Assembly: GCA_016648135.1 (NCBI GenBank) | Contig: JADDOH010001997.1 | Location: forward strand, 248,001 to 312,000 | From: Agrypnia vestita | Taxonomy: Eukaryota > Arthropoda > Insecta > Trichoptera > Phryganeidae | Reading direction: 5' to 3' | DNA: 64,000 nucleotides | Part shown: in pieces, positions 1 through 13,400 of the stretch | Layout: each line of letters opens with the position of its first letter | Position numbering within the stretch: position 1 is the first letter of the stretch | Position numbers and translations under genes: made by a program | The notes under the pieces: model-generated | Told to the model about the DNA's origin: nothing | Seen by the model: only the letters and a program-made list of their open reading frames with translations | Databases searched by the model: none

Positions 1-403
1 AAATAGTATTTGACCTATGTGTAGCATGGGAGGTGGGTTAATGGAAAATTGGAACGATAACTCCAAGTGACTTTAATTTATATTACTAGTGTACCTTCAT
101 ACCACTTTAAAAACACAAATACAATAAATTTATTAAAAATTGACTCCCAATTTTCATACCACTTTTAGGCAAGTTTTATGAGTTGAAATGATAAATTATT
201 TGTTATTATTTTTTTTAGAGTATAGGTTGCAATGGAAATTGGTAAAATCATCAAAGATTTTTAAATCAATCAAACAAATTCTCTATGGTTATAGCTCTCA
301 AATCTTTAATTTTGATGATTTGTAGAGTTTACTTATACATAATTTTTTACTGTACCAAATTTTGTATTACACACAGTTGAGTATTATTTTTATCACAGTT
401 GTA

Positions 404-432
404 GTTTCAAGAGACGCAGTCCCTCTCATCAG
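404..432 (-). repeat. PLE-type 3' tail hairpin (hammerhead-like core)
   Basis: On the minus strand the core CTGATGA is followed directly by a short hairpin (GAGGGA against TCTCTT with two G-U pairs) and then GAAAC. Of the copies in this window it is the one with canonical hammerhead spacing between core and helix II. However the base expected at the cleavage position is G, which hammerheads do not accept, so this copy is probably inactive. Confidence 0.4.
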
Positions 433-1529
433 GTGTAAATAACAACTAACACAAAGTAATTGCCATTTTAATTAATGTTAACTTCAGTAACTTATAAATA
501 TTAAAATAAAAACTTCTTGCAAATTATAAATTTTATTGATTTAAGAAAACAATAAAAGATATGTGACATTAAATGCAGTAATATGGGATTAAGCTCCATG
601 TTCAAAGGCCTCTGAATTATAAAGATATCCACTTATATTCCTAAATGTAAATGTCTTTTGTATAACACATATCAATAAGTAATTTTACCAATAAGTAAAA
701 CATATTTAGTATGAATGTTAGTGCTGTAAATATATTTATAAATAGTTCACAAATACCCCAATAATAAAATAAAAAATATAATAACCAATTACTTTCTTAA
801 TAGTAAAATAATCTTGTAAAGTTGCAAATCGACCATGATAAAGTTTTTCAAATAAAGTTTGTACTGTAGTATAGTTATTTAAAAAGCACACATAATACTA
901 ACAAATAATAAACTTTATCTATATTTTTTGGCAAGTGCAGATTATCATTTCCAAGCACCCAGTGTATTTATTGACTTATCTTTAGAAAGTATAATATGTC
1001 TCCATTTATCACTCAAGCAATAAAAAATATGTAAGGCCTTTTTAAAAATTTTAATTTTAATAATATTTAATGTTTTATAGAAAATATATTACATTTCAAG
1101 TATTTTAATGTAAGCAAGTAACTGACAAGTAAATCTGCAAAAAATGGTATATTACAGTAATTTCATTCAGAAATAATATAGGTATGTTTTCAATAATTCT
1201 CATAAATATAACATATTTTTCAAAATATGTAGTATTGATTTTTAAACTTATGCTTAAATATGTTACAAAGTGTTAAATTTCTATAATGTATACATTAACT
1301 AGTATATGTACGCACTAACTGAGTTATTGTATACATTATCAAAAGTATACTAGTTAATGCATATATTACAGCGAATTTGTATTTCCAGTGATACTATACT
1401 TTCACTAGTATAAATGTATTTTACCCGGTCGGGCAGAGTGGGGCAGTGAAATTATGTCAATCAATGAATTTACAGATTCACTACACATTATCTGTGAAAA
1501 TATATTTCTAAAAGCATAGACAATATGGC

Positions 1530-1740
1530 TAGGCGCGCACTACGAATTTCTCACCGCACGGCGAAAAAATGCTACAGCACGTCGCACCGCAGTGTTGTAA
1601 CAAAGGATTTTGAATCGTATTGCATGCACTTAGCGGCAAAATAACGCAGCGGCGAAAACATGTTACAACTCGCTTGCGGCGCGGAGGTTAGTCTATTCTG
1701 TGGAGGTTAGCGGCAAAATAACGCATCTTTTTAAAGTCTT
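1530..1740. repeat. GC-rich repeat island, probable degraded DNA transposon
   Basis: A roughly 200-bp GC-rich island in AT-rich DNA. It repeats GCGGCAAAATAACGCA twice and GCGGCGAAAA-like words several times. Such CpG-rich islands often mark terminal or subterminal parts of DNA transposons, but no terminal repeats or target duplication could be fixed. The class is unknown. Confidence 0.3.
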
Positions 1741-2539
1741 AAAATGTGCATTTAAAATATTTGTCAATTATTATTCTTAAATATTTGTTATTAGATTTCG
1801 GTTTATGTCTAGTAGAGTTGTTATTAAATGCAATATCATTACTACAATTTTTGCAACAAATCGTTATTTTAATTAGATCTACAGGTACATCATCCTTTTC
1901 CGAATTAAGTGAGAAAAGATTGTCATCAAACCATTCTTTATTGCATTTATATTGTGAATAGCTGCAATAGTAATATCATTGCATGTTTTGTTCTAAAGAA
2001 TTATTGCAATGTCATCAGCAAATGCTATATTTTTCTCATATAATTTAAACACTTGGTTTACATAAATTAAAAATAAGATGGATCTGATAATATTCCCCTA
2101 TGGGATTGCAAAATCCAAATTAAATTTCATAGGTTTAATTCGATATGTGGATATCTTGTTTGATTCTCGTTCACTTATACGCTGTGATATAGATCTGTAA
2201 TCACTTTTTGTTATGTGTCTTTTTGTTTTCTTCAAAAAAAGTACCTAGTATTGATAGGAATATCCTCAAGTAATTTAAGGCGAGACAGCTGATTCACAAA
2301 CATGCGTATCTGTCAAATTATATAGTCATATCATAATCATATTAATATATCGAATAGATCATGTGCTTTCAACCGTGCGCGACATGACATCTGAGAGCAA
2401 ATCAAATAAAAATTACACGTTTGTTACGTATTTATGATACAAGCGTTGCTAAAACAGTAAGGTTTTAGTAGAAAGAGATGGTCATATATTCTTCGCTTTC
2501 GTCGGCGTCAGGCATCCCCGCAGAAGTACCTCACGTATC

Positions 2540-2880
2540 AAAATATTTACTTATTTAACTTTAGACAAATGATCTTATATTATTTGAGTCGACTTATTAT
2601 TTTCCGTGAATAATTTAAGAATCATAGTAATAATTCTGAACTCCTTTTTAAATCAATGCATATCGTAATATGACAATAACAAAACAATTACCTAGCCCCA
2701 CGAACTTACTGCGTATATCAAAATGTATTATTTTATCTATCGACAAATTCCCGTATTTTATTTACGTCTAATTATTACTTACTGTATAGAATTTAAAAAA
2801 CATATTAATAATTCTGAAATACTTTTGAAATCATAATGTATACCGTAATTTAAATGAAAAATAATTACATGATACACACC
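2540..2880. repeat. diverged tandem duplication (about 170-bp unit)
   Basis: Two adjacent segments share ordered blocks such as GTATATCAAAAT-like, AATAATTCTGAA and CAATTACCT/CATAATGTATACCG-like words about 165-170 bp apart. The second copy runs up to the open frame at 2933. Divergence suggests an old duplication. Confidence 0.45.
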
Positions 2881-2932
2881 AACGTGCATGCGTACAGTGT
2901 GTATTTTGATTCGTCTATGAGAATCTGGAATT

Positions 2933-3229
2933 GTGTTGAAACTGGGCTATAACGAAACTGACATTGTGACGCGTGTTCAAAGTGTAAAAAGGATAAAACC
3001 GTTCGAAAATCCATATAAAACCTTAATATATGGGAGATATCAACTGCTTTTCAGCGTATTATATAATAATAATTCACATAAATGTCGGCGTAGAAGTACG
3101 ATTAATAGTGAAATAAATGACGAGGAATATTCGGCTACAATAAACACGTCTTCCATGGCCATACGGCATGTGATCTGCATTCTGACATATGAGGATGTCG
3201 TTTTTCATACTTCAGAATTTTTATTTTAA
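2933..3229 (+). other. unidentified open reading frame (98 codons)
   Basis: An open frame of 98 codons starting at a TTG-type codon, with a composition that is not low-complexity: YNETDIVTRVQSVKR near the start and DEEYSATINTSS near residue 70. I do not recognise a family. No splice signals, promoter or neighbouring coding frame support it as a host gene. It may be a fragment of an old mobile or viral-like gene, or chance. Confidence 0.2.
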
Positions 3230-4616
3230 AATAATAATTAACGTGTTTTTAACAAAAAATGTAGCTTTTTAATAGTTAATGAAGACTCAAAGTGCGAATA
3301 TAGATACGATATAACGTTTAAAATCATATTTTTATATGAATAAACAACATTTGAAAATGACCAAAAATCGTAATAATTTCTAGCATGTTTAAAATATTTC
3401 ACTTTTTTATTATTGAATATTTCTTAATTTCCTACGTACGGATTCTAGATAATTAAGTAAACTTTATACATATAAAAAAACATATTATTCTTACATAGAA
3501 ATTTTAAACGAACCACTCTGCGCCCGGGAACATTAAAAAGGTTTTTTTTGCTGCGGCCTGTGGATTAATGCCTATATTTTTCTTAATTATTGTAAATAAT
3601 GTTTAGTTTATTGCTTTTATATAAGAACAAAGGTTCTATCTAAGTTATCGCCCTAAAAAAATTCAATGTATCATATACATTCTGATATAAATGAATAATA
3701 AAAACCCACATTTTCGTAATAAATGCCGAAATATGCATTTGCAGTGAATGTACCGCCTTAAGAATAAAATAAAAACAAAAAGGTCAATAATTGCTTATTC
3801 TAAGAATCTTTAGAATAAATAATTCATAACCACAAAATAATATGTAGTAATTAAATTAGTTTGACATGACTTTTTTTGCGTCGCCTCGAGTAATTTGCCT
3901 ACAGACTACGGAAGTTAGATTGGGTTCATCAGTTTCAGTAATGAAGCTGAAACTTGAGAGGTTCATGTACCTACTGGATGTTATTTTTGAGTATACCTAA
4001 TTAGAAACAACATGAACTCTGCTATATGTTTCATTTATAACAAAGTGGCTCTCTACTTAGTCCCTAAAAAGAAAATATATGCTTGAAAATGTACATTACG
4101 ACGCTTAACTGAATTTATTCTTAGTTTATTTATTCGATAATGACAAAAATTATAACCTAAAAATATAAGTACGCAATCATTTGATGAGTTTAATCAATTG
4201 TCTTTTGAATTATAAGATGATCCAGAATATCGTAAGTGTTCGCGATTAAAATTTAAAAAATACTAATCATTGAATATCAAAGCCCAGAGTCCAGAAATGT
4301 GACAGTTCGAGAGACAGAAAGCTATCGCCACAGAATAGAGAATATGCTATCGCTCAAAGGATAAAAATTAGAAATACTATCGCTTTGTAGTGACTTTGGA
4401 CTAGACTAGTGTTGAATGAGACACAAAACGCAAGAGAAATTTTGAAAAACAAGGTCCATGCGCCATTAGAATCTTGTTATAATGTAATGAATTGGTGAAG
4501 CTGAAACTTTCAACACTTCAGCATAACTATTTTAATAATATCCGGTTTACCGGTATATGAATAACGCAGTAAGAACATTTTTCACGCAATAACTTAAATA
4601 AAGGCCCGGTTGTTTC

Positions 4617-4720
4617 AAGTTGGTTTAAAATAAAAGGTTGTTAAAGCATAGATTTTTACGAAACGTATATCAGTCTGTCAAATTTAATTTTGACAGTTCG
4701 GAAACGAATATAATTTCCCT
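4617..4720 (+). mobile_element. Harbinger-like MITE fragment (one end)
   Basis: Begins with GGCCCGGTTGTTTCAAGTT followed by AAAGCATAGATTTTTACG, the same words as the complete element at 31046-31190. The other terminal repeat is not recognisable, so this is a one-ended or diverged copy. Confidence 0.5.
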
Positions 4721-6348
4721 AGTAAGATGTCAGTCAAAATATTGTATTAATTTCTATTGGTGAAAATCTGCTTGGATGTGATAAGAATGACCTTGAATAT
4801 AATTTCTCTAAAATCAAGTGAAAAAGTAGACTCACACGAAATTCAGATTCACTGTAACATATACATTATCAAAATTTACACTTTGTCTGTAATTTAGACA
4901 AAAATTATGGCATGAAAAGCTTAATTTAAAAGAAATATTACTTTTTCTTAATTAAAGCAATTAGATTGTTTGTAGAATCAGTGTTTATATTTTTCAATGT
5001 GAAATTAATATCAAAGCGAATTTGGTTTACCTATGTTTCGAAGCTTATAATTATTGCTTATGGTATGTATATAGAAAGGCAAAGTGGACGTACTTAACTG
5101 AACATTTTGAAACTATATGTTTCATTTCTTGTGATTTGCACATTAGTTTAATTACAATATTTTTTGTTTGGGTAGGTATACACATTTAGATATTCATTTT
5201 CCCCCCATTAAGTAAATATGTATGTTTTTATCAGTCAGTGACAATTGATAAACCCAATTGACAAATTTGAAATCTGAATAGATAATAATTAAAGTATTGA
5301 TTCATAATATACATTATAAGCTGCCTTAGCTGAGATTATACTTTATATTAGGCACATTAAAGATTAATATTTATAATTACATATATTATGTTTGGAGGGT
5401 TAGATCATTATTATTAATAACTATTTAAAAAAATACTACAGTATTAAGTACTTAATAACAATATAAAGAAATTCTTAAAATTATGTCATTTGATAAATTA
5501 TACAACTAATGGCATGTGTTTTTGAACGATTTATTGATTGAGAGTAATGATACGGATTACCTTTTATCATGTATAATGTAAAGATGAGGGTGTGTGTGTG
5601 TAATAATAGCATCAAGTGAGATATATTATATTAATTAATAAGGTAACAGATCAAAATTAGCAAAAAAACAAATTCAATGAAGTTAATGCTGTGAAAGATT
5701 GGGAAGATACAGTTTAAAAGTGCAATTTTACTTCCAAGAAGTGCATGAACATGCACATATCACAGAATAAATAAACATTTGTAGCGACAGAAAAAATAAT
5801 TTAAAAATATCCAGTACGAGTGACTTTGGAATGCTTCGGTTGGTACGGTAAATAGTTTTATCACAGGAAAGAATTATTAGTGGATAGATTGAACACAGTT
5901 GATTCTCGACTGCACGGGAAAGAACTCTCACACGTCTCGAGTAATTTAAAAAAATATTTAGAACATAAAATACCCATCCACACAAATTGTAAATGAAGGT
6001 AATATTATTATTTTCCCGTCTTCCGGGTAACTGAGAATACACCCAAATACTTGAAAAGCTACCGTACTATTTGAACAAGTTTTTGCATAAAAAAACATGT
6101 TACTTCAATTCTATTAATTCTATTAATTAAAAGGATTTTAGACAATATTCTCAATCTTTATATATGTAATTACAAATCAAGTGCATAATGGTTTGTTATA
6201 GTGCAGCTATTGTGCAGTTCATCTAAATATTATAACAAATATTTTTATGTAAATAAAATTAAGTATCAAAATACATAAATAGATTAAAATGACGTAAAAT
6301 ATCAAAAAATGAGAAAGGTTTTAATTTGAATTTCAAGGAACCACTTAG

Positions 6349-6476
6349 GGCCGGCTGTCTGATCAGTATTATTATATTAAAAAAAAAAGATTTTTGAATT
6401 TTCCGCCAGAATAACAACTCGTTTTCGTAAAAATCTACTAGCTTTTTGCTCAATATTACTACTGATCAAACAGTTG
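6349..6476. mobile_element. degenerate short inverted-repeat element
   Basis: Left end GGGCCGGCTGTCTGATCAG after a TTA, right end CTGATCAAACAGTTGG, giving an imperfect inverted repeat around about 90 bp. The outer GGGCCGG and the TTA resemble the Harbinger-like family at 31046. No coding capacity. Confidence 0.35.
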
Positions 6477-7184
6477 GAATTACAAAACTTTCATATCTTT
6501 AAAAGAGCAGTAGGGGCTTTTCACACATTTACTCTTTTCAGAATAGTTTGAATGTTATTATTTTATAAGGCATTTTCATAAATCTTAGCACTGCTAGATT
6601 CAACAATGTTTATTAAACTAAGTCTTTTATTTATTCGAAAATAATATCTCATTATAACATTACTTGTTATATTATTTCGTAAAGTCATGTAAAAGCTACA
6701 ATTGTTAATCTGCATATCATTTATTGAATAGGCAAAGATGAATTTGTTGACAGATTTAATTCGGCAAGGCACTTTTTTTTTTTAAATAAAAAAAAGATAA
6801 TTAAAGGATTGGGTTATATAAAGGGTCTGGAGCTGATTTGTGTTGTAATTTTATATAAAATATTTAGCCTCATTTTATCAAAAATTAAGCCCAAAGCAAG
6901 TTATTTTTTAAGTTTAATAATATCAATTCATCTACAATTCAGTAGATTATAAAATTTTCAATAAAAATTATTGCCACATGTCAATGAAGAATTATTGATT
7001 TATCAAGAACTTTGGCAAAGAACTTTTATATTTAGGCATATATTAATTTTTTATTTACTATATAAAAATTTATAAATATCAGAAATTTTGAGTACACCAC
7101 TTCAATAGGCGATACTTTGATTTGGAAAATATAAAATTAATATATCTACACATTTTTGTGTTAAACAACCACCGTTGAAGGATT

Positions 7185-7443
7185 TTAATATGAGCTTCCA
7201 TTCATTTGCGTCATTTCATCCCCCCACTCGCTCGTGGGCACTGGCTCATTGTAGCAGCAACTCTTGCGGAGTAAAAACGTGACGTGCTTTTGCCTAAATA
7301 CGCACACATATAATATCAGGGGGCCTTGGAGTGAATTCACAATGATGTGGGCGTACATGAGACCATCAAAACTCAACCACGACATCAGCAAGAATAGCCA
7401 GGCAAATGTCATGATGAGAAACATCAGCAGAAACATGTCAAAA
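7185..7443 (-). CDS. gene A exon 8 (TM6, TM7, C-terminus, stop)
   Basis: Acceptor TTTTCAG; one base completes an Asn codon split with exon 7. It encodes TM6 (FDMFLLMFLIMTFAWLFLL), TM7 (YAHIIVNSLQGPLILYVCVF) and a tail with a CC pair. Stop TAA at 7185-7187. In gene B the equivalent region is split by one more intron. Confidence 0.92.
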
Positions 7444-10400
7444 CTGAAAATAAGTAAAATAAAAAATATTATAAAAAACCCAATGTAAAAATATTTTTGA
7501 AGTTTAGTGATCAATAATCATTTTACATATCATTTACAATTTGGGTAATTAATAAATAATCTATGCATTCCCATAATTCTAAAGTTTAAACAGTAACTTA
7601 TAATTTTTTGACATGTGTCGGTAAGGATAAATTACCATAATTTTATGCCTAACATACCACTCTTGTCTTGCTCACTTTCATACTTCCACACGCGCTAATT
7701 TATTATTATTATTTATTACATATTTTACAATTAACAAAGATCCTGTTAACTTTGAGTTAGTTATCAGTAGGTTTCTTCTAGTACTAATGAATATACATTA
7801 CTATTTAGTAACAGTGCTGGCTTACATAAGAATTTATAAAATTATATAAAAATAGTTAGGATGCAGACAGTTCACTATTGTTCATAATAAACTCCCTGCA
7901 TGCCACTTTTACCTTTGCATATGAATCCAACCCAAAACATAACATAACATAAGTGTTAATAACAGCGGTTATTAACACTTCTAACAAGGTTTTCTAATAT
8001 CCGGTTTATCTTATAATAAAATAGCGAGCCCTGCGATGTATTTCAGCTAATCCATCCTAACAGAATATAGCATATACAGTAAAACCCTCAGTTTTAAACT
8101 TCTCCAGGCAAAAATAGCAAAAAACAATGTAAAACAGAGGAAATGAAAATTGTTTAAAAAAATAGGATTTTGATTAAAATAAAAATAATACTTAAAATCA
8201 TTTGATAGTACCTACATCTGTTATATTAAAAAATGTACATTATGTTATGGATTACCTTGTATCTTTTTACTATTTATTTATATTTACTATTACTATTTAC
8301 GTTACTTCATTACTAATGTAACTTGTACTCGCGTGGACTGGAGCAACCAGTCGACTCCAAACGCAAAAATCTTAGCTGCCGTGCTGAAAATTCAAGTTCA
8401 TCTAAAGTTGACGTGTTCAGTTTTTGGAAAGAAAAAGTAAAATTCATATTTTTGTTTGTTAATTTCAATGAATGTAGAGTTGACATATTGAATTTTCTAA
8501 ATGTTTCGGTATAAAACTGGGAAAATTCATCTGCATAAATTGCATGTAATATTTATATGGGACTGTCTTATTTTTTGTAATATTCTTCTTCGGGATGAGG
8601 AACTCCAAGTAAAGACTTGCTTCTCGTAAGTGTTTATTGGGTGACAATAATGGTTTAGACAAACGGTGTACAGTAAGATGCGGTCTGAATAACAATGGTA
8701 GTCAAAAGAGAGAGCGACTCGACATTCACGCGCCTTTTATACCTTCTCTCTCTCTGTCATGCAGTCTCTTTCTGGCGTCGCGACATACGTTCCTCAGATC
8801 TATCACATTTTTCTTCTTCAACTTTCTTTAGACCCAAAGGTATGTTTGTGCAGGAGTTTCCTCTTGTGATGCTGAATTCCAGCTATCTTTCCATCGCTTT
8901 GGAGGTTTCCCTGGTGGACGCCATCATCTGGTACGCTAATGCAGAGCTATGTATGGAATGCTTGTCGTATTTCAATTCAATTTAATTCTCTGAACGCGTT
9001 GGTAATAGTATCGTTGATGCTGTCGCCCCCATTTGACTACATCTTAAACCTTGCGGACCTCTTGGATTGCACTATTTCTCACTCAATCGTGCAGAGTCTT
9101 CTTAACAATAGCATGCAATGTTCCCATTTCAGTTGTTATGGGAATGTATGGATATTTGTTTTGATTTGATAATTATAAAAAACACATCGTCATCATGAAA
9201 CGGGACTTTGACTTTTCGGTGTAAATAATGGGAAAACGAGAAACGTAAAATCAAAGTTTTACTGTAAGTATATCTATAGGAAAATGTACTATTTTTGTTC
9301 TCTGTTTGGTAATATCTACTAGTTTTTTTTTTATAAATTATAATGGGGAAAGTTCTGTTGTTACGGGTTTGGTTTATACTACTCAGTATAAAACATGCTA
9401 CTCAATGAGTGAATTACGCAAGACGTGTATTACACAACCATAGATAAAACTTATAACATTACTGAGATCCTAATGCAGATAATCAATGCAGGGCAATTCA
9501 TATGCATTTGAAACTTTTAGTTCACGCATTTACACACTAGGATTCGCAGTCCTAGAACCATTTAAAATGTCCATGAGGGAATTAACTTACTTGTGTTTCA
9601 ACTTGTGATGTATCCTTCCATAAGTATTCATTCTGTTGATGACCTTGAGAGTTGTCACATAGAAGAATATGTTGATTATCACTGTGAAGGCAATTGGAGT
9701 GAAGAAAACTGCTATTCCTAACCAACCTATAATATAAAGAAATATTACACATTGACTTACAAAATACTATTCGCACGTTGAGAATACAAGTGAACTTGGA
9801 ATGTTTGTTAATATTCCATTCCGCCATTGCCTAACTGGATGAGAATATAAATAACATCCATGAAAAAATATTCAAAAAAATAGGTTTGATTTAAAAAACT
9901 TGTTTTGATTTTAAAAATAACAAAAAACAAGCTTGCAAATTAATCATAGATATTGTAATCTCACATTTTGTTATTTTTTTAGATTGTCAAATTTTATTTC
10001 ACATACATTTTTTCAACTGAAGTGGTAACAAAAGTCGCCATTAGTTAACTACACAATTTAATTATGCTGTGTATATTTAAAATACCTATTGTTTCTTGAT
10101 CTCCGTTAGTGATGAAGGAATGAGCTCCATGTCTGCCAACATTTTTCTTTGGCCCCTCTGTATCCAGCATGAAGTGAGCGAATAGAGCTAATCCTGCCAT
10201 TAGTACAGTGCATCCCCATGCGTAACACGAGTAGTAACAGTATTTACGTCCATCTGTTACGCGCAAAAACACATTCCTAGACCTGTAAATATTGAAATAT
10301 ATATTTTATTGTTTTACCATTTACCTTGTCAAAACATAATGAGTAAAAGTAACATTTTACAGGAAGGAAAATATATTTTATATTTTCTTCTTCGGCAGTC

Positions 10401-13400
10401 CCTTGTTGCGAGGATAATTTTTTTTTATCATTGTTTATCTATTATGAGTCCTCATGCTTATATACATCTATAAAGTAATACCCCCAAGTATGCGCTAGGT
10501 GGGACCGACGAAAAACGCTTAAGTCGAATTTGTGCAAATTGGGATACATCTTTTCATATAAATTTTCATAGAAATCTTTTCATATAAATTGGGATACATC
10601 TTTTTATATAAATTTTCATAGTTCTGAGAAATTGTTTCTCAGAATTCGCCAACCATATAATTAATATCAACCATTCTTTTGTTATAATCACAGACTAAAA
10701 CTACTACACTCGGTTCCTCATAAAGGTTTGATAATGAACAGTTTGGAAACCGTTGAAATTCAAAAGAACTTGAATTCTGAGAAAAAACTCATAAACATCA
10801 CCACATTCTTGCAAAAGTCTCCGCTGCTCAGCATCTTCCCCTTAAAGATCGCACAAAAATATTACCCCCACTGCTCCGAGACCTGTTACTCTATGCAGAT
10901 ATTGTCATAATTTCCGTATTTATGTTAGCTATAAATTACACCTGATGATGAGAGGGACTGCTCCTCTCGAAACTATAGTCGTGTTAAATTAACTTAACGT
11001 GTGTGCATTACAAAGTTTAAAGACGACATAGGTTTTTTTAAAGGGTTTAGACGTGTAGCAAAACAATATAATTTTTGTTGATACTACAATTCGCATTATA
11101 AACATTATCCAGCAAGATAAACACTACAAAAATTAAGAATCGCGTAACCCCAAGGTTGCGAAAATTACGGTAGTGTAAATCTGTACTGTATCCTACACTC
11201 ACATTTATATGATGCTACTAGGATCTCTCTGGATTTTAGGTATGGTTGACTAAATCTTATATACTTTGTACTTGCCTGAATGTTTTCCAAATGTAGTATC
11301 CCATGCTGTTAAGCCAGAAAAAGGCAGCCAATAAACTAACATATAAGATTGCATCTGTAAACAGAAAAATCCTAATGAACTTAATTGTCTACTTTATAAA
11401 ACATTGTACGAATGATTTGTCATTTTAGATTGTTGTTGATTATCTTATATTCAATGATGAGTTTATAATTTTTAACAATATTAATAAGTTTTAAAACGAG
11501 TTTTTAATAACAGTTGACATTATTCATAAAAAATCATTAAAAATAACGCTATCAAATCTATGTAATATTGCAACTTCATTCTAAATAGAAATGAGGGGGG
11601 CACAATGCACCTTTTTGCAATTTTCTTACTTTCTACACACAGAAACATTCACATGCTTGTTGGCCTATGGTAAGACACTCGTCAGGTGTTCAAGTGATCG
11701 GGATTTTAAGTGCCTCGTTCTAGGTGAAAACCACTGAAGAGTTAATCCTACTTTTATAGTTTTACCTTAGTTTTAAAATAGTGTCGATATGAGACATATT
11801 CCAAATATGCAATGGTTTAAAAAAAAATTTACTACCGCTCCACCAAGTGTACGGGTCAGCTTGTATCGTCAAAAACGATACCGGGTTTAGAAAAATAAGA
11901 GTCTAAACATCATTAAATAATTTAAGTTTTTCCACCCTTTCTGTAGTAAAATAATTAGAAATTATTGCTATAACTCGTAATAGAAATTATGGTAATAGTT
12001 TAAAAATCTAATTAAATAATTATTAGAAATTATAATAATAACACATGTAGTCCTGATATCATAATAGTTGGTTGATATAAATTTTGTTTGCAGTTTTGCA
12101 AATTCTTGTTTATCAAATAATTTTAAAATGGGCAGATTTTTAAACTGCAAACGCTTTATAATTATCAAATAAGTTTTTTTTTTTTCATCAGGAAAAAATA
12201 TGAACAACACAAATTAATATTTTTTATAAAAAAATATATCTGTACTGATTTAAATTGGGAAATCAATCCAGTCTTAATTTATGTTGGAGGCAAATAAATA
12301 TATATTCCCAATAAGAATAATAGGTATAAAGAATTTGTTTGACTTAAATCTGAAATTTTTATTTTCAGTTTTAAAATGTTTTCTATAAATAAGTAGGCAA
12401 TTTAAAAAAATTGTTGATTTGTAAATCTTCCCAACATTTAATTTCAACACTCACCCGCGACCATAAAACTAACATGACTGCTGAACTGAGTGAATATTCT
12501 CACAAGGTCGGCAGCTTGGCCCAGTATCAAACAGATGTTTATTGTAGTCACAATGTTTCCATGGAGATCCCTCAGTGTCGGAAGAACAAAGTATATTATG
12601 GCCACAATGAGGAAACATATCATGCAAATGATATGAAACAGAGGGTTAATTAATTTTCTCATCAAAAAATCTGCTTGGCTCCAGTTGACATTCATTTCCG
12701 GAACACATATAAGTGCGAATTGGGCTGTTTGATTTTTACTTGTGATTATAACCTGAAATGTCATAGAAAACAAAAGTTGCTTTAAACAGCGTAAACACAT
12801 AGTGGCCCTACAGCCCTCGCGATTTTGCGCATGGATAGCAAAAAAGTTATACATACAACAATTATACATATTTCAATAAATAATTTTGAACAAAACATAC
12901 TTGATACTCAAGTATCTACTTCACAAATAATTTACCGATAATCAGTCATCAACTATCTATGTCTTCTTCTTCATTTTTAGTGTGCATATAGCAATTTTGC
13001 TAGATCAATATTCAATTTTTTTTATCAACCTTGATCCAAATACCTACTTACAAATTAAAATATTAATCTATAATTTAACACTGTTATAAGACTGTAAGAA
13101 TATTCAATTTATTGGATTCAGATTTGGGTTAACTTTTAAATCTTTCATTGGTGCAGTTTGGAATTCAGAAATATTTATTTTTTATTGCATTTTATTTATT
13201 TATTTATATATACAGGGTTATTTGGAAAACATTAATAACCTTGCAGGACTATATTCCTGCCTTGATTATAGCCCTTTCAGCCCGGATCAATTCGATTGTG
13301 CGTTCACATAAAAAAATATTTCCCGCTAACTAAACTGTTTTTCGGGTTCAAACCGGCCTGCAATGATCGTGCGCTGTACTGTGCGTATACGCACGATCAT

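Larger units (their letters stand above)
1..7184. other. AT-rich region downstream of Methuselah-like gene A
   Basis: No host gene could be supported here. The region is very AT-rich and holds only repeat fragments: a PLE-type tail near 404-432, a GC-rich element near 1530-1740, a diverged tandem repeat near 2540-2880, an isolated open frame at 2933-3229 and two Harbinger-like ends near 4617 and 6349. Everything else looks like degraded intergenic DNA. Confidence 0.6.

Noticed and set aside
11274..11276. GC donor as a sequencing error
   Set aside because: The surrounding CAG|GCAAGT is the typical strong context of genuine GC-AG introns, so I kept it as real, to be checked.
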